Notes: generated from the letters alone by a model not told the origin. A DNA stretch of 64,000 nt from Flavobacterium cupreum (GCF_003996965.1 NZ_QWDM01000001.1:588775-652774), one strand, 5' to 3'. Counted from the stretch's first letter, positions 25,301-34,933 are shown. Translations and numbers: made by a program.

Positions 25301-26059
25301 ATGAAACAATTAACAGATTACTTTGGACAAAATATAAAGGGAAAAAGAATTGTAATCACGGGCGGTACCACCGGTATCGGAAAAGCAACTGCTGAAGTGT
25401 TAACAGCGCTGGGCGGACACGTTTTAATTTTCGGAAGAGATCCCGGGGATTTTGAAACTGCCATCGATGATCTAAAAAAACAGTTCCCAGAGGCGGTACT
25501 TTACGGCACTCCAGCCGATGTAACCAAAAAGGAAGACATTGATAAAATTATGAAAATTGTCGATGATGAAATGGGCGGTATTGATATTCTGATCAATAAT
25601 GCAGCGCTAGGTGCTCCGGGTGTCACCAAATGCACCTACGAAGATTTCAAATATATCGTAGATGCCAATGTCATGGGCTATATCGCCTTTTGCCAGGAAG
25701 CAGCATCGAGAATGTCAGTTCAGAAATCGGGACACATCATCAACATCGGATCGATGAGCGCGGAAAGCCGTGAAGGTAAAAGCACTGTTTATGTGGCTAC
25801 CAAATCTGCTGTGCGTGGTTTCACTACCTCACTGAGAAAGGAACTTAACCCTATGGGAATTAAAGTTTCGCTAATTGAACCCGGCGCAGTCACCAGCGAA
25901 ATGCAGCCCGGTACAAAAGAAGAACAGCACGAGAAAATAGAAAAACTGGAAATGCTGGAGGCCGAAGACATTGCCATGAGTATCGTTTTCTGCCTGTCGC
26001 AGCCCAAAAGATGCGATATCGTAACGATGCAGATACGACCGCACCTGCAGTTAATATAA
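25301..26059 (+). CDS. SDR-family oxidoreductase
   Basis: A 252-aa cytoplasmic NAD(P)-dependent short-chain dehydrogenase. Cofactor motif TGGTTGIG (residues about 21-28), NNAALG (about 100-105), catalytic Ser of INIGSMSAES, and YVATK (Tyr and Lys) are present. The segment IEPGAVTSEMQPG follows as usual. It is close in type to clavaldehyde dehydrogenase/YdfG-like SDRs. It lies 226 bp behind the methyltransferase and 71 bp before a lipoprotein gene. Substrate not predictable. Confidence 0.88.
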   Translation: MKQLTDYFGQNIKGKRIVITGGTTGIGKATAEVLTALGGHVLIFGRDPGDFETAIDDLKKQFPEAVLYGTPADVTKKEDIDKIMKIVDDEMGGIDILINNAALGAPGVTKCTYEDFKYIVDANVMGYIAFCQEAASRMSVQKSGHIINIGSMSAESREGKSTVYVATKSAVRGFTTSLRKELNPMGIKVSLIEPGAVTSEMQPGTKEEQHEKIEKLEMLEAEDIAMSIVFCLSQPKRCDIVTMQIRPHLQLI

Positions 26060-26130
26060 AAACAGTTCCCGGGACAATTATCTAACAAAAACATCAAAAC
26101 TAAGCTTGATGTCTCACTAAAAATACTATT

Positions 26131-26616
26131 ATGAAAAATTTTTTAATACTTACAATATCCATTTTCTTTTTTTCCTGTCAGCAAAAGGAAAATAAAAATC
26201 CCGTGGTTACGGCATCCGATTCAATTCCTGTAACGGAACATAAAGAAGATGAGACACAAAAAGAAGAAGAAAACAAGCAAACAGGCGATACGATCTTCAT
26301 GAATTTCAGGAATAAAAAAGGTCTTTTTATCGCCGAAGGAGTCTTAGATTCCATTCATTCGAAAGTATTCGTGAAATTTAAAAATGAAGAATCCGGCGAG
26401 TTGAAAGGAACGATTGTACCTACTCCCGGAAAAGGAAACATCCGATTTAACCAAATTATTTTTCCCGACAATTCCTCAGACGGACCATTTGGAATGGATA
26501 TAAAAATTCCACTCACACAAAAAGGAAACCATGTTTTAGTAATCGGGCATTCGCTAATGGCTGACAGTCCTTATTGGGGTAAATTCGAGGTGCAGCTGGA
26601 GAATACAAAAAAATAA
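26131..26616 (+). CDS. Small lipoprotein of unknown function
   Basis: A 161-aa protein with a short lipoprotein signal (LTISIFFFSC, Cys at 16). A charged, disordered stretch (HKEDETQKEEENKQTG) is followed by about 100 residues of beta-rich sequence (FIAEGVLDSIHSKVFVKF; NHVLVIGHSLMAD). I do not recognise the domain. It probably faces the periplasm or cell surface. It ends 9 bp from the converging hydrolase gene, so the two transcripts must overlap or end within each other. Confidence 0.7.
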   Translation: MKNFLILTISIFFFSCQQKENKNPVVTASDSIPVTEHKEDETQKEEENKQTGDTIFMNFRNKKGLFIAEGVLDSIHSKVFVKFKNEESGELKGTIVPTPGKGNIRFNQIIFPDNSSDGPFGMDIKIPLTQKGNHVLVIGHSLMADSPYWGKFEVQLENTKK

Positions 26617-26625
26617 TGTATTGGA

Positions 26626-27606
26626 TTACGCCTTAAAAACCGCTGCAGGCTTGCAGGATTTAAAAAATTCATAAGCTCTTTTCTCGGCATACGAATACAT
26701 AGAATTACGCAGCGGAAAAGCACAGTGACCGCCATACTTTGGCGTTTCCAGGTAGACGTAGGCGCTGTCCTGCGAGATAGCTCTGGGGTAACATCGTTCG
26801 CCTAAAAAAGGATCATCCAGCGAATTAATAATTAAAACCGGAGTGGTAATGTCCTTAAGGGAAAATTCCGGAGAGACGCGCTGGTAATAATCATCACGGC
26901 TGGCAAAGCCGTGCAGCGGTGCGGTAAAATACTGGTCAACTTCATCAAAAGAGGTAATTTTATCAATCTGGTCACGGTTTATAAAATCAGGAAACTGTGC
27001 CGCTTTGTGTTTAAGTTTTCTTTTAATATCAATTGTGAAATTCTTTAAATAGACCCTGTTAAAACCTTGCTTGAGTACTTCGGCACTTGTGGCAATATGG
27101 GTTGGCACTGAAATGCAGACTGCCGCTTTTATGCGCGCATCGATTTTGGTCCAGCCCAGGTAATTCAGGAGCTGCACACCGCCCATTGAATATCCCATCA
27201 GATAAACATCATCGAATCCTTTTTCTAAAACAAACTGCACCACTTCGTCAAGATCATCCACCGCACCGTGATGGTAAAGTCTCGGAAGGCGGTTCATTTC
27301 TCCTCCGCAGGTACGATTGTTCCAGGCGAAAACCGAAAAGCCTTGCTGCTGAAAATAGGCTGCACAGCTATTATTGTAGGTTCTCCGGGAATCACCTTCT
27401 AAACCATGGCATAAAATAACCGCCTTTTTAGGATCATTCAGAATGAAATCGATAGTAATAAAATCACCGTCACTTAACTCCTTTTTTTCCCTGGTGTATC
27501 CGGGAGCGTCAAACTTTTTAAACAAAGCAGCATAAATGGTAGAAATGTGCCTGTTGCGATGCATCATCGGTGGAAAATTATATTCTGATTGTTCAATGAT
27601 AGGCAT
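26626..27606 (-). CDS. YheT-like alpha/beta hydrolase
   Basis: A 326-aa soluble alpha/beta hydrolase. Features: N-terminal PMMHRNRHISTIYAAL typical of the YheT/ABHD1 group, oxyanion region ILCHGLEGDSRR, nucleophile elbow LMGYSMGGVQLL (Ser), acid in INSLDDPFLGE and His in GGHCAF. No signal peptide. An esterase or lipase-like role is likely; the natural substrate of the group is poorly known. Single gene, converging with the lipoprotein gene. Confidence 0.85.
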   Translation of the reverse strand: MPIIEQSEYNFPPMMHRNRHISTIYAALFKKFDAPGYTREKKELSDGDFITIDFILNDPKKAVILCHGLEGDSRRTYNNSCAAYFQQQGFSVFAWNNRTCGGEMNRLPRLYHHGAVDDLDEVVQFVLEKGFDDVYLMGYSMGGVQLLNYLGWTKIDARIKAAVCISVPTHIATSAEVLKQGFNRVYLKNFTIDIKRKLKHKAAQFPDFINRDQIDKITSFDEVDQYFTAPLHGFASRDDYYQRVSPEFSLKDITTPVLIINSLDDPFLGERCYPRAISQDSAYVYLETPKYGGHCAFPLRNSMYSYAEKRAYEFFKSCKPAAVFKA

Positions 27607-27699
27607 GGTGAAAAAAATTTGTGGTGTGTACTACAAATCTAAGGAATCAATCCATATGTAATTTAAAACTGTCATTTTTTATTTCAAAAATCCAAATTT

Positions 27700-27798
27700 T
27701 TAACCGCAAGGCACGCAAAGGAAAAATGCAAGGTTCGCACAGTTTACTATTTAGGCTTTGCGAACTTTGCGTGTAAGACTTGCGTGCGTTGCGGTTAA
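27700..27798. repeat. CGCAAAG-family palindromic repeat
   Basis: TTAACCGCAAGGCACGCAAAG and its mirror CTTGCGTGCGTTGCGGTTAA bound a 99-bp element with an inner GGTTCGCACAG/CTTTGCGAACTTTGCG pair. It separates the YheT-like gene from the hydrolase operon and could act as a shared hairpin. Confidence 0.85.
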
Positions 27799-27850
27799 AC
27801 TATAGATCCTTACTGTATTTTTCAGGTGCTTTCGGTTACGTTTTATTCCC

Positions 27851-28798
27851 TTATAATACTCTTATCTTCATAAGCCATTCGGGCAATCTCGTCTTTTCGT
27901 TTAAAACTAACCCTTTGTGTTTCTGGATATAAGTAATGATTTCCGTAGTGGCGGCCACCATTTGCGGGGTGCCTCCGATACGATCATGAAAGCTTATGGA
28001 CAGCTGCCTGCGCTTTTTTTCGGATTCTTTGTAAAGCTGATCGAATTCCAGTATGACCTGACGGGAAAACTGATCCGCACTAAAATTCTTTCCCTCTATC
28101 AAAACAATATCATTACAGCGAATGGTATACGGGACCACTGCAAAATCATTTCCTTTTACTTTTACTAAAAACGGCTCGTCACGGCTTAAATCATCAATAT
28201 GATACTTAAAACCCATTTCCTGTAAAATTTCGAGTGTATTTGTACCTCTTCTTAACCAATTTGCATTGTAGCCAACAGGTTCAAAACCAGTTACTTTTTT
28301 AATAGCTTCCGCCCCATCCCTGATGAATTTTTTTTCGGTTTCATAAGGCATCGAATATTGCGTTGCCCAGTCCATACCGTGGGCGGCAGCTTCGTGTCCC
28401 CTTGCGACAATTTCCCGGGCAAGATCCGCATTCTTTAGTACCGCGGAACCCACCATATGGGAGGTAACTTTGATGCCAAGCTTATCCCAATTGTCCAGCA
28501 TTCTCGGAATTCCTTCTTTATACCCATACTGATACCAGCTCTCCCCGGGAAGATCAATAAATCCTTTTTGCATGTTTTGCGGAAACGGACTCTCGGCATT
28601 TACAGGCTGACCGCCCGCTTCAAACTGCATCGATACCGATACCACCAAACGAGATCCGTCAGCCCAGCTTGTGGGAGATACTTCTTCACTGGCAAGTCTT
28701 TTTGTTTCTAAATTGCCTGCCAATAATGTGTTGGTTGGCAGCAAACCCGCCAGACCGACCATGCTTGCTTCTTTAAGAAATGTTCTTCTGTCTTTCAT
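27851..28798 (-). CDS. Polysaccharide-deacetylase-family protein, Tat-exported
   Basis: A 315-aa protein with a twin-arginine signal (KDRRTFLKEASMVGLAGLL). The NodB-like fold is recognisable by LVVSVSMQFEAGG, HEAAAHGMDW and SISFHDRIGG, a pattern closer to the PuuE/allantoinase-type and peptidoglycan deacetylases acting on C-N bonds than to chitin deacetylases. It should be folded before export and act in the periplasm, probably with a metal. It is the last gene of a seven-gene hydrolase operon. Substrate unknown. Confidence 0.8.
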   Translation of the reverse strand: MKDRRTFLKEASMVGLAGLLPTNTLLAGNLETKRLASEEVSPTSWADGSRLVVSVSMQFEAGGQPVNAESPFPQNMQKGFIDLPGESWYQYGYKEGIPRMLDNWDKLGIKVTSHMVGSAVLKNADLAREIVARGHEAAAHGMDWATQYSMPYETEKKFIRDGAEAIKKVTGFEPVGYNANWLRRGTNTLEILQEMGFKYHIDDLSRDEPFLVKVKGNDFAVVPYTIRCNDIVLIEGKNFSADQFSRQVILEFDQLYKESEKKRRQLSISFHDRIGGTPQMVAATTEIITYIQKHKGLVLNEKTRLPEWLMKIRVL

Positions 28799-28843
28799 GA
28801 TATCATCATTTAATTAAGGTTCAACAGTCTTTTATGGCTATTT

Positions 28844-29317
28844 TTATTTAAGTACTTTTTCAATAATCAGCGTTTCTTCATAAAGCGAAAATTTGCTTAT
28901 CAGATTATTCGTGATTGTTATATGAATAGCCAGAGGCATTTTAAAATGCTTTCCGTTTTTTTTCACCGTTCGTTCGACAAAACCGAATACCGCAACTTCA
29001 TTACCCCGCACTAAAAAGGACTGTACCTCAAGTTTTTTACTCCCATCAATAAAATAACTAAAGAGCGTTTTGAATAATTCCGAAATTTCTTCCCGTTTAG
29101 AACGGTGTCCTGTCCAGGGCATGTATTTCGATTCGAAAATATACCAGTCTACATTTTCTGAAACCATTGAGGCTATCTTTTCGGGATCTTTGGCTCCGAT
29201 AGAGCCAAAGAATTTATCTGCCGTTTGCTTCGTATTGATTTCTTCATCAGTATAGACCTGCGCCTGTAGTGAAAAACCCGTCAACAGCACTACTGCTATT
29301 AATTGTAAGGTTTTCAT
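28844..29317 (-). CDS. Exported NTF2-like (SnoaL-type) protein
   Basis: A 157-aa protein from the ATG at 29317, which opens a proper signal peptide (MKTLQLIAVVLLTGFSLQAQ); a longer frame to 29344 would mask it. The mature part is an NTF2-like cone: NTKQTADKFFGSIGAKDPEKIASMVSE and DWYIFESKYMPWTGHRS. Such domains bind small hydrophobic ligands or catalyse isomerisation or dehydration. Export to the periplasm fits the other operon members. Confidence 0.75.
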   Translation of the reverse strand: MKTLQLIAVVLLTGFSLQAQVYTDEEINTKQTADKFFGSIGAKDPEKIASMVSENVDWYIFESKYMPWTGHRSKREEISELFKTLFSYFIDGSKKLEVQSFLVRGNEVAVFGFVERTVKKNGKHFKMPLAIHITITNNLISKFSLYEETLIIEKVLK

Positions 29318-29384
29318 TTTTGATCGTATTACAGTTTCTTCCATAATTATCGCTTTTAAATTTTCGTATGATTTGCTTTAGAAC

Positions 29385-30758
29385 TTAAAAATGAAGCTGC
29401 ATGGTGAGTCCGGTAAAGAATATATTTTTACCGGTTCCGGAGGCTTTGATATAGTCTTCCGCCTTAAACCAGGTGGCTTCGAGCCTGAAATAAATATATT
29501 GATTCGGTTCCCAGACGATTTCGCTTTCGAGCTGATTTCCGATTTTCTTTTCGGTTGTGGTGTCCCCGGGATAAATGAGTGATGTATTTGGCGCATAAAT
29601 ACCATCGTAGCCACTGTATCGCCAAAACATGTCATAATCAATGACCCAATCTACATTTTTGGCAATTTCAAAACTCAGCGACGGATGGAAATCAATCAGA
29701 TTGGAAGGCCCGATTACAGAAGCCAGTCCAAAGTAGGCTCCTCTCGGAAAAAGCGGATTGAAAGTCTGAAGATTGGAATCTCCCGCCTTTTTATCTCCGC
29801 TGATTACTTCGGTTTTAAAGCCAATTTCCGGACGAAACTTTATATCATTAAAACGATATCCGGCATTAATCGAGGCCGTCCACGCATTAATACTTTTTTC
29901 AGCCACATCACCAAACTGGTAAACGGCTTCGCCATCGTAACGCCAGTTCCCCGTTTTTCCCCAGATACGGGTTCCTAACGAGTGACGTTTTTCTTTTCCT
30001 GCTGCATCGTTAAAGGCCGCATTTGCCCTTTGGTAACCCAAATAATACACATCGATATTTTTGACAATGGGTATTTTAGTAAAGGCCAGATAACTTCCCC
30101 AGAGCTGTCTGCCTTTATTCGAAGCATCGTCAAAAATACCGTCCTGTGCTACTACATAATGCGTGTAAAAAAAATCCGCGGCACTATTCTCTTTGCTAAT
30201 AATTGCTTTGACCCCATCAAAAGACTGTCTGTTGTTAGGGCCTTCCCTAACGGCTACCAAACGTTGTGATCCGTAAGTGAGTTCCTGCCTTCCTACTCTT
30301 AAAATCAGTCTTTGGCTTCCTTCATTTACAATATTCAAATCAGCAAATGCCTGATGTACTTCAAGCGGATTTTGTTCCACAGGATTCGGATCAATTCTTC
30401 CGTCAGCCATACTGCTTTGTACCTGAACAAAAGTTCTGAAGTACTTTCCGGCATGAAAATCGGCATGAAACAAATATCTTCCTAAAACATAACCATCGTT
30501 ATCCTGCGGGCCATCACCCCAATTTTCATTTTGAGCATAGAAGTACTGAAACCGTATATCGCCCCCAAAACTGATATACGTCTTTTTAGCAGAAGAAACG
30601 GGCAGGAATTTCACTGTTTTATACCAATTATTACGTACAGTATCGTTTTTCAAAAAACTATAATCTTCATCAAATCGTAGTGATTTAAAGTCTGGGTACT
30701 GCTGTGCAAAACCAGAAAACGAAAGCAATAAAACCAGTAATTGGATCGTATTTTTCAT
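29385..30758 (-). CDS. Alginate-export-family outer-membrane porin
   Basis: A 457-aa outer-membrane beta-barrel with signal peptide (MKNTIQLLVLLLSFSGFAQ). It resembles the alginate_exp family: ISFGGDIRFQYFYAQNENWGD near residue 63, RLILRVGRQELTYGSQRLVAVREGPNNRQSFDGVK near 165-200, and C-terminal Phe (LTMQLHF). Family members pass anionic or aromatic small molecules in or out. Here it may admit the substrate of the operon's periplasmic hydrolases; nothing points to alginate itself. Confidence 0.8.
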   Translation of the reverse strand: MKNTIQLLVLLLSFSGFAQQYPDFKSLRFDEDYSFLKNDTVRNNWYKTVKFLPVSSAKKTYISFGGDIRFQYFYAQNENWGDGPQDNDGYVLGRYLFHADFHAGKYFRTFVQVQSSMADGRIDPNPVEQNPLEVHQAFADLNIVNEGSQRLILRVGRQELTYGSQRLVAVREGPNNRQSFDGVKAIISKENSAADFFYTHYVVAQDGIFDDASNKGRQLWGSYLAFTKIPIVKNIDVYYLGYQRANAAFNDAAGKEKRHSLGTRIWGKTGNWRYDGEAVYQFGDVAEKSINAWTASINAGYRFNDIKFRPEIGFKTEVISGDKKAGDSNLQTFNPLFPRGAYFGLASVIGPSNLIDFHPSLSFEIAKNVDWVIDYDMFWRYSGYDGIYAPNTSLIYPGDTTTEKKIGNQLESEIVWEPNQYIYFRLEATWFKAEDYIKASGTGKNIFFTGLTMQLHF

Positions 30759-30816
30759 GATTCAATTTTTAATTTTTAAACACATAGAAGCAATTACCCT
30801 CAGGGCTGTTTTTTAA

Positions 30817-31836
30817 TTATTTACTTCCATTTTGTTTGATATCCTTGTACGCATTCGGCACATTGAAATTAAAGTGAAGCCAGTTAAAAAGTTCGTAGCC
30901 TTTATCAAATTCCTTCATGGTCACAGTGGCTTTGGTTTCGTCTAAAGTGAGTCCTTTATTCACGGCATTCTCCACATTGGTCTGCAAAGCGGTCACATAA
31001 TCGATCGTATATTTAATTCCGGCTTTGTTGGTCATGCGTCCGTGTCCCGGAACTACAATGTCCTTATCCGAAATCATGTTGTAAATTTTGTTCAGGTTCT
31101 GCACCGGCTCTAAAAAATAACCGTCAAACAACCACGGAATTGTTGGACTTTCGGCGATAAAAGGGTTTCCTGCCCACAACACATTTCCGGAAGCCGATTT
31201 CAGATATACAAAAAGATCGGCCGGAGATTGTGCGGTACCCACATTGATGACTTCCACCACATTGCCTTTTCCCATATCAATTTTCAGGGTCTGGTTAATG
31301 GCTATGGTAATATCTGCGGGACGGTAAGCACTTTCTTCAATCCCTCTGCCTTTGCCGAAAAGCATAATCATAAACTGTTTGATATTGTCATAATTTTTGG
31401 CGAGATTGTCTTTGCAGAATTCGTTCTGAATCACAATAGTTTCTTTGGGAAGTAAATAGTTCCCGAAACAATGGTCGCCGTGATCACTGGTATTGATCGC
31501 ATAAACAATGGGTTTTGGCGTCACGGAACGGATCAGTTTATAAAGCTGGTCGTAGAGCCCTTTGTTCAGCATGGTTTCAATAAGCAAAACGCCTTTATCC
31601 CCCACAATAAATCCTGCCGAAGTCGCCTGTGCGATTCCTTTTGCGGTTTCTGTTTCTGTTGTAGATGGCGAAACGGCATAGACATTCTCTGCTATTTTAT
31701 GCAGTTTCAAAGTGACTTTGTTAGCGTCCCAGATTGGTACGTGATCAGGCATTGGAAATTGTGCATAGGCAACTGTATTCGCCAGCAAACACAAAGAGAT
31801 TAATGCAATTCCTGAAATTATTTTTTGAATTTTCAT
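30817..31836 (-). CDS. Exported metallo-beta-lactamase-fold protein with altered metal site
   Basis: A 339-aa protein with signal peptide (ISLCLLANTVAYAQ). The MBL fold is clear (ENVYAVSPS, GFIVGDKGVLLIET, VVPGHGRM), but key ligands deviate. The HxHxDH motif reads INTSDHGDH, so the first His is Ser. The next His region reads VGTAQSPADLFVYL with Gln for His. The bridging Asp region reads VLWAGNPF with Asn for Asp. It therefore probably holds one metal or none and may have changed chemistry. It sits between the amidohydrolase and porin genes of the operon. Confidence 0.8.
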   Translation of the reverse strand: MKIQKIISGIALISLCLLANTVAYAQFPMPDHVPIWDANKVTLKLHKIAENVYAVSPSTTETETAKGIAQATSAGFIVGDKGVLLIETMLNKGLYDQLYKLIRSVTPKPIVYAINTSDHGDHCFGNYLLPKETIVIQNEFCKDNLAKNYDNIKQFMIMLFGKGRGIEESAYRPADITIAINQTLKIDMGKGNVVEVINVGTAQSPADLFVYLKSASGNVLWAGNPFIAESPTIPWLFDGYFLEPVQNLNKIYNMISDKDIVVPGHGRMTNKAGIKYTIDYVTALQTNVENAVNKGLTLDETKATVTMKEFDKGYELFNWLHFNFNVPNAYKDIKQNGSK

Positions 31837-31937
31837 GATCTGAATTTTATAGATTTTGTTTGATGTAATTCGTTGGGTGTAATTTGTATTAACATATAGA
31901 TAAATGATGATTTAGAATTTTAAATCTGTGTGTTTGT

Positions 31938-32012
31938 TTTTCACGCAGATTTGGCAGATGGAGCAGATTTTATTTTTGAAATCTGTTTAATCCTTTAATC
32001 TGTGGCTATTAT
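31938..32012. repeat. GCAGATT-family repeat fragment
   Basis: CACGCAGATTTGGCAGATGG with AGCAGATTTT behind it, then the mirror AAATCTGTTTAATCC and TTTAATCTGTGGC. A short hairpin of the family seen at 55420, inside the operon between the amidohydrolase and MBL genes. Confidence 0.6.
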
Positions 32013-32064
32013 TTTAATTCCCATAGCTCTGTGTCAGCATTACATCCAATGGATTTTATTATGT

Positions 32065-33834
32065 TTAAAGTTTTTTAGCATAGCCGCCAAAATATTTCAC
32101 TGGCGACCAGTCCGGAATTACAGGAGCTATTTCAGGATCGAGTGCTTTAAAATCCCTCGCACCGTACACTACTTTTCCATTGACAAGAGTCAGATCCGAT
32201 TCGATATTTCGGACTTTATCGGCTGAAACTGTAAAATAATCCTCTGATAAGATCGACATATCAGCATACATTCCTTTAATCAGCTTTCCTTTTTCGTTTT
32301 CCTCACCCGAAAACCACGCACTTCCTGACGTATACAATTGCAGTGCGGTAAACTTATCCAGAACCTGATCTTTTGGCCAAAACTGCATACCTCCCAGGGT
32401 TTTTCCTGTAATAAGCCAATGTAGCGCCATCCACGGATTGTATGTTGAAATTCTCGTGGCATCTGTTCCCATTCCAACCGGGATTCCCATTGCTAACATT
32501 TTTTTGATGGGAGGCAGCTGTGTTTTTGGAGTGCCATACATTTTTTGATACAATTCGCCCTGAAAATACATCCTGAACTGGACTGCTATTCCGCCATTAA
32601 GTGCTTTTACCCTTTCCAGTTCCTGAGGTGTAATGGTTTCGGCATGATCAAAAAACCAGCGCAATCCGTTAAAGGGAATCTCTTTGTTTACTTTCTCAAA
32701 AACATTCAGCATTCTGTCAATCGATTCTCCGTAAGTGGCGTGCAATCGAAACGGCCATTTGTTTTTAACAAGCAAGCGAATAATGGGTTCCAGATCTTTT
32801 TCCATTTCATCAGAAAGCACAATTCTGGGTTCCAGAAAATTTTCAAAATCTGCAGCGGAAGCGACAATGTTTTCTCCGGCGCCTTCTTCGGTATACCCAT
32901 TCGCTGTCAGAAGATTATCGTTTTTATTAATCACTGTTTCAGCCACCCACTTTTCGTAATCCTGAAGTTCTTTTCCTTTTTGCTGGGCAAATAGGTAATA
33001 GGAAATCCGCAGGTTCAGTTTGCCCTGTTTCGCCAATTCCATAGAGGTGGCATAATCGGCCGGAAAATTCTGTGCTCCTCCTGCCGCGTCAATGACCGAT
33101 GTTAAGCCAAAACGATTGAGTTCACGGTTAAACTGAAGCGAACTGTTGCTTCTTTCTTCCGGAGTCAGTTTTGTGGTCAATCCTAAAGTGGTGTAAATGG
33201 CCTTTGGTGTTTCTTTTGCAAACATCAGCCCGGTTAAATTTCCGTTTTTGTCCTGCTCCAGAACACTTCCTTCATAATGAGTGTCTTTGGTATAGCCTAA
33301 AACCTCTATCCCTTTTTTGTTCAAAAATGCTTTGCCGTACAGATAGGTGATAAAAACAGGTTTGTCCGGAACTGCGGTATTTATTTCGTCAATGGTAGGC
33401 TGTCTTTTTTCTTCAAAGCCAAATTCATTCCAGCCGCCAATCACCTTGATCCAGACTCCGGGTGGCGTTCTGGCTGCTTGTTCCTTAAGCATTTCCATCG
33501 CTCTTTTTAAAGTCTTCACTCCGTCCCAGCGTAATTCGGCGTTGTAATTGAGTCCTTCCCGAATCACGTGGATATGACTGTCGTTTAATCCCGGAACAAC
33601 GGTTTTGCCTTTTGCATCAATGATTTTAGTCGCTGTTATTTTATAAGTTTCCAAAATCATTTTAGAAGTTCCGGTTGCCAGTATGATTCCGTCCTTTGTG
33701 GCCAGTGCCTGAACAAATTCACCGGGTTTCTGCATGGTGGCAATTTTCCCGTTGTAAATAATCAGGTCCGCTTTTTCCTGAGACTGCACCAACAGACCAA
33801 AGAAAAATAATAGTAATACAAATAGTTGTTTCAT
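32065..33834 (-). CDS. Exported amidohydrolase (YtcJ-like, amidohydrolase_3)
   Basis: A 589-aa metal-dependent amidohydrolase with signal peptide (LLFFFGLLVQSQ). Metal motifs: TVVPGLNDSHIHV (HxH at about residues 87-89), later His in PFRLHATYGES and WFFDHAETI, and Asp in VGMGTDATR. The fold is that of the YtcJ/NfdA group, which cleaves amides including N-substituted formamides. Its signal peptide places it in the periplasm or outer membrane, which is less usual. Co-directional with the epoxide-hydrolase-like gene 33 bp upstream, hence the same transcript. Confidence 0.87.
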   Translation of the reverse strand: MKQLFVLLLFFFGLLVQSQEKADLIIYNGKIATMQKPGEFVQALATKDGIILATGTSKMILETYKITATKIIDAKGKTVVPGLNDSHIHVIREGLNYNAELRWDGVKTLKRAMEMLKEQAARTPPGVWIKVIGGWNEFGFEEKRQPTIDEINTAVPDKPVFITYLYGKAFLNKKGIEVLGYTKDTHYEGSVLEQDKNGNLTGLMFAKETPKAIYTTLGLTTKLTPEERSNSSLQFNRELNRFGLTSVIDAAGGAQNFPADYATSMELAKQGKLNLRISYYLFAQQKGKELQDYEKWVAETVINKNDNLLTANGYTEEGAGENIVASAADFENFLEPRIVLSDEMEKDLEPIIRLLVKNKWPFRLHATYGESIDRMLNVFEKVNKEIPFNGLRWFFDHAETITPQELERVKALNGGIAVQFRMYFQGELYQKMYGTPKTQLPPIKKMLAMGIPVGMGTDATRISTYNPWMALHWLITGKTLGGMQFWPKDQVLDKFTALQLYTSGSAWFSGEENEKGKLIKGMYADMSILSEDYFTVSADKVRNIESDLTLVNGKVVYGARDFKALDPEIAPVIPDWSPVKYFGGYAKKL

Positions 33835-33867
33835 TTTTTCAGATTTAATTGGTCTGTTTGGGTCATT

Positions 33868-34887
33868 TTATTTGGCAAGGAAAAACGCCAGCAAATCTTT
33901 TTGTACCTGAGCTGTATTTTCCTGAACCAGCCAGTGTCCGGCACCTGCAATTTTTGATTCGGTCACATTTTCGGCCACTAACTTAGAGTGGTCTTTCAGG
34001 AAAGCTGCTGCAAAATACTCACCCCCCATAGCCAGCAAAGGCATTTTAAGTTTTGTTTTTGCCAAAATCAGATTGTCTTTTCCATCCTGCGGAAATGCTC
34101 CGAACCATTTAAAACTTGATTTTGCACCATCTTTAACAGCATAAGCTCTCACAAATTCAGCAGTTTCTTCTGCTGTAAAAGGATCTTTCACATGTCCTAC
34201 CATTGGCCAGAAATTAGTTAAAAACTCTTTTTCCTTTCCTTTAACAATATCTCCGGAAGCCGGCCATGCAAAAAATCCAAACCACCATGCAGAAGCAGAA
34301 ACCTGAGACCAAACCGGTTCAATGCCTGGAAGCAGCGCATCCATCAGAGCCAATTTCTTCACTTCACTGCCATATTGCGCGGCGTAAGCATAGGCAACCA
34401 TAAGTCCGATATCGTGACCGGCCAAATTGACATTGTCGTAGCCCAATTTTCTCACCAGTTCATGAATATCTTTTGCCATGTTTTTCTTGTCATAACCACC
34501 TTCTGGTTTATCAGATTCTCCTACTCCTCTTAAATCCGGAGCGATAACGGTAAAATGTTTTGAAAGTTCCGGAAGCAGACGGTTCCACATGTACCAATTT
34601 TGTCCAAAACCGTGCACCAATACCAAGGGATCTCCTTTGCCGCCAATCACGTAATGGATTTTAACTCCATTTACTTCTTCGTAGGCATGTTTGAAATTCG
34701 CAGGTGGATTTGCAGGTGCTGGCTGAGTTGTTTCGACAGATGCGGCAGGTGTGGTTTCTGTTACAGTAGTTTCTTCCGTTTTTTTATTACATGATAGTAA
34801 AACCAGTAGTAAAAATACAAAGCTTAAAATGTGGGCTGTTTTACTTTTCAAGTTTAAAAAAGTAGTGTTCAATAAATTCGTTTTCAT
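33868..34887 (-). CDS. Lipoprotein alpha/beta hydrolase, epoxide-hydrolase-like
   Basis: A 339-aa lipoprotein (LLLVLLSC, Cys at about 33) with a Thr/Pro/Ala-rich linker (residues about 38-62). The hydrolase core has VLVHGFGQNWYMW (oxyanion HGF), nucleophile elbow LAGHDIGLMVAY with Asp in place of Ser, and GAGHWLVQE (His). An Asp nucleophile with a cap domain indicates an epoxide hydrolase, haloalkane or haloacetate dehalogenase. It is anchored to a membrane, in line with the extracytoplasmic character of the operon. It lies 46 bp behind the first gene. Confidence 0.85.
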   Translation of the reverse strand: MKTNLLNTTFLNLKSKTAHILSFVFLLLVLLSCNKKTEETTVTETTPAASVETTQPAPANPPANFKHAYEEVNGVKIHYVIGGKGDPLVLVHGFGQNWYMWNRLLPELSKHFTVIAPDLRGVGESDKPEGGYDKKNMAKDIHELVRKLGYDNVNLAGHDIGLMVAYAYAAQYGSEVKKLALMDALLPGIEPVWSQVSASAWWFGFFAWPASGDIVKGKEKEFLTNFWPMVGHVKDPFTAEETAEFVRAYAVKDGAKSSFKWFGAFPQDGKDNLILAKTKLKMPLLAMGGEYFAAAFLKDHSKLVAENVTESKIAGAGHWLVQENTAQVQKDLLAFFLAK

Positions 34888-34933
34888 AATTTAAAAATTT
34901 AATTGGTTAGTAGAATAATGGTTATTATATTTT

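Noticed and set aside
29385..30758. Alginate export function for the porin
   Set aside because: The family name reflects its founder; no alginate synthesis or lyase gene is in the window.
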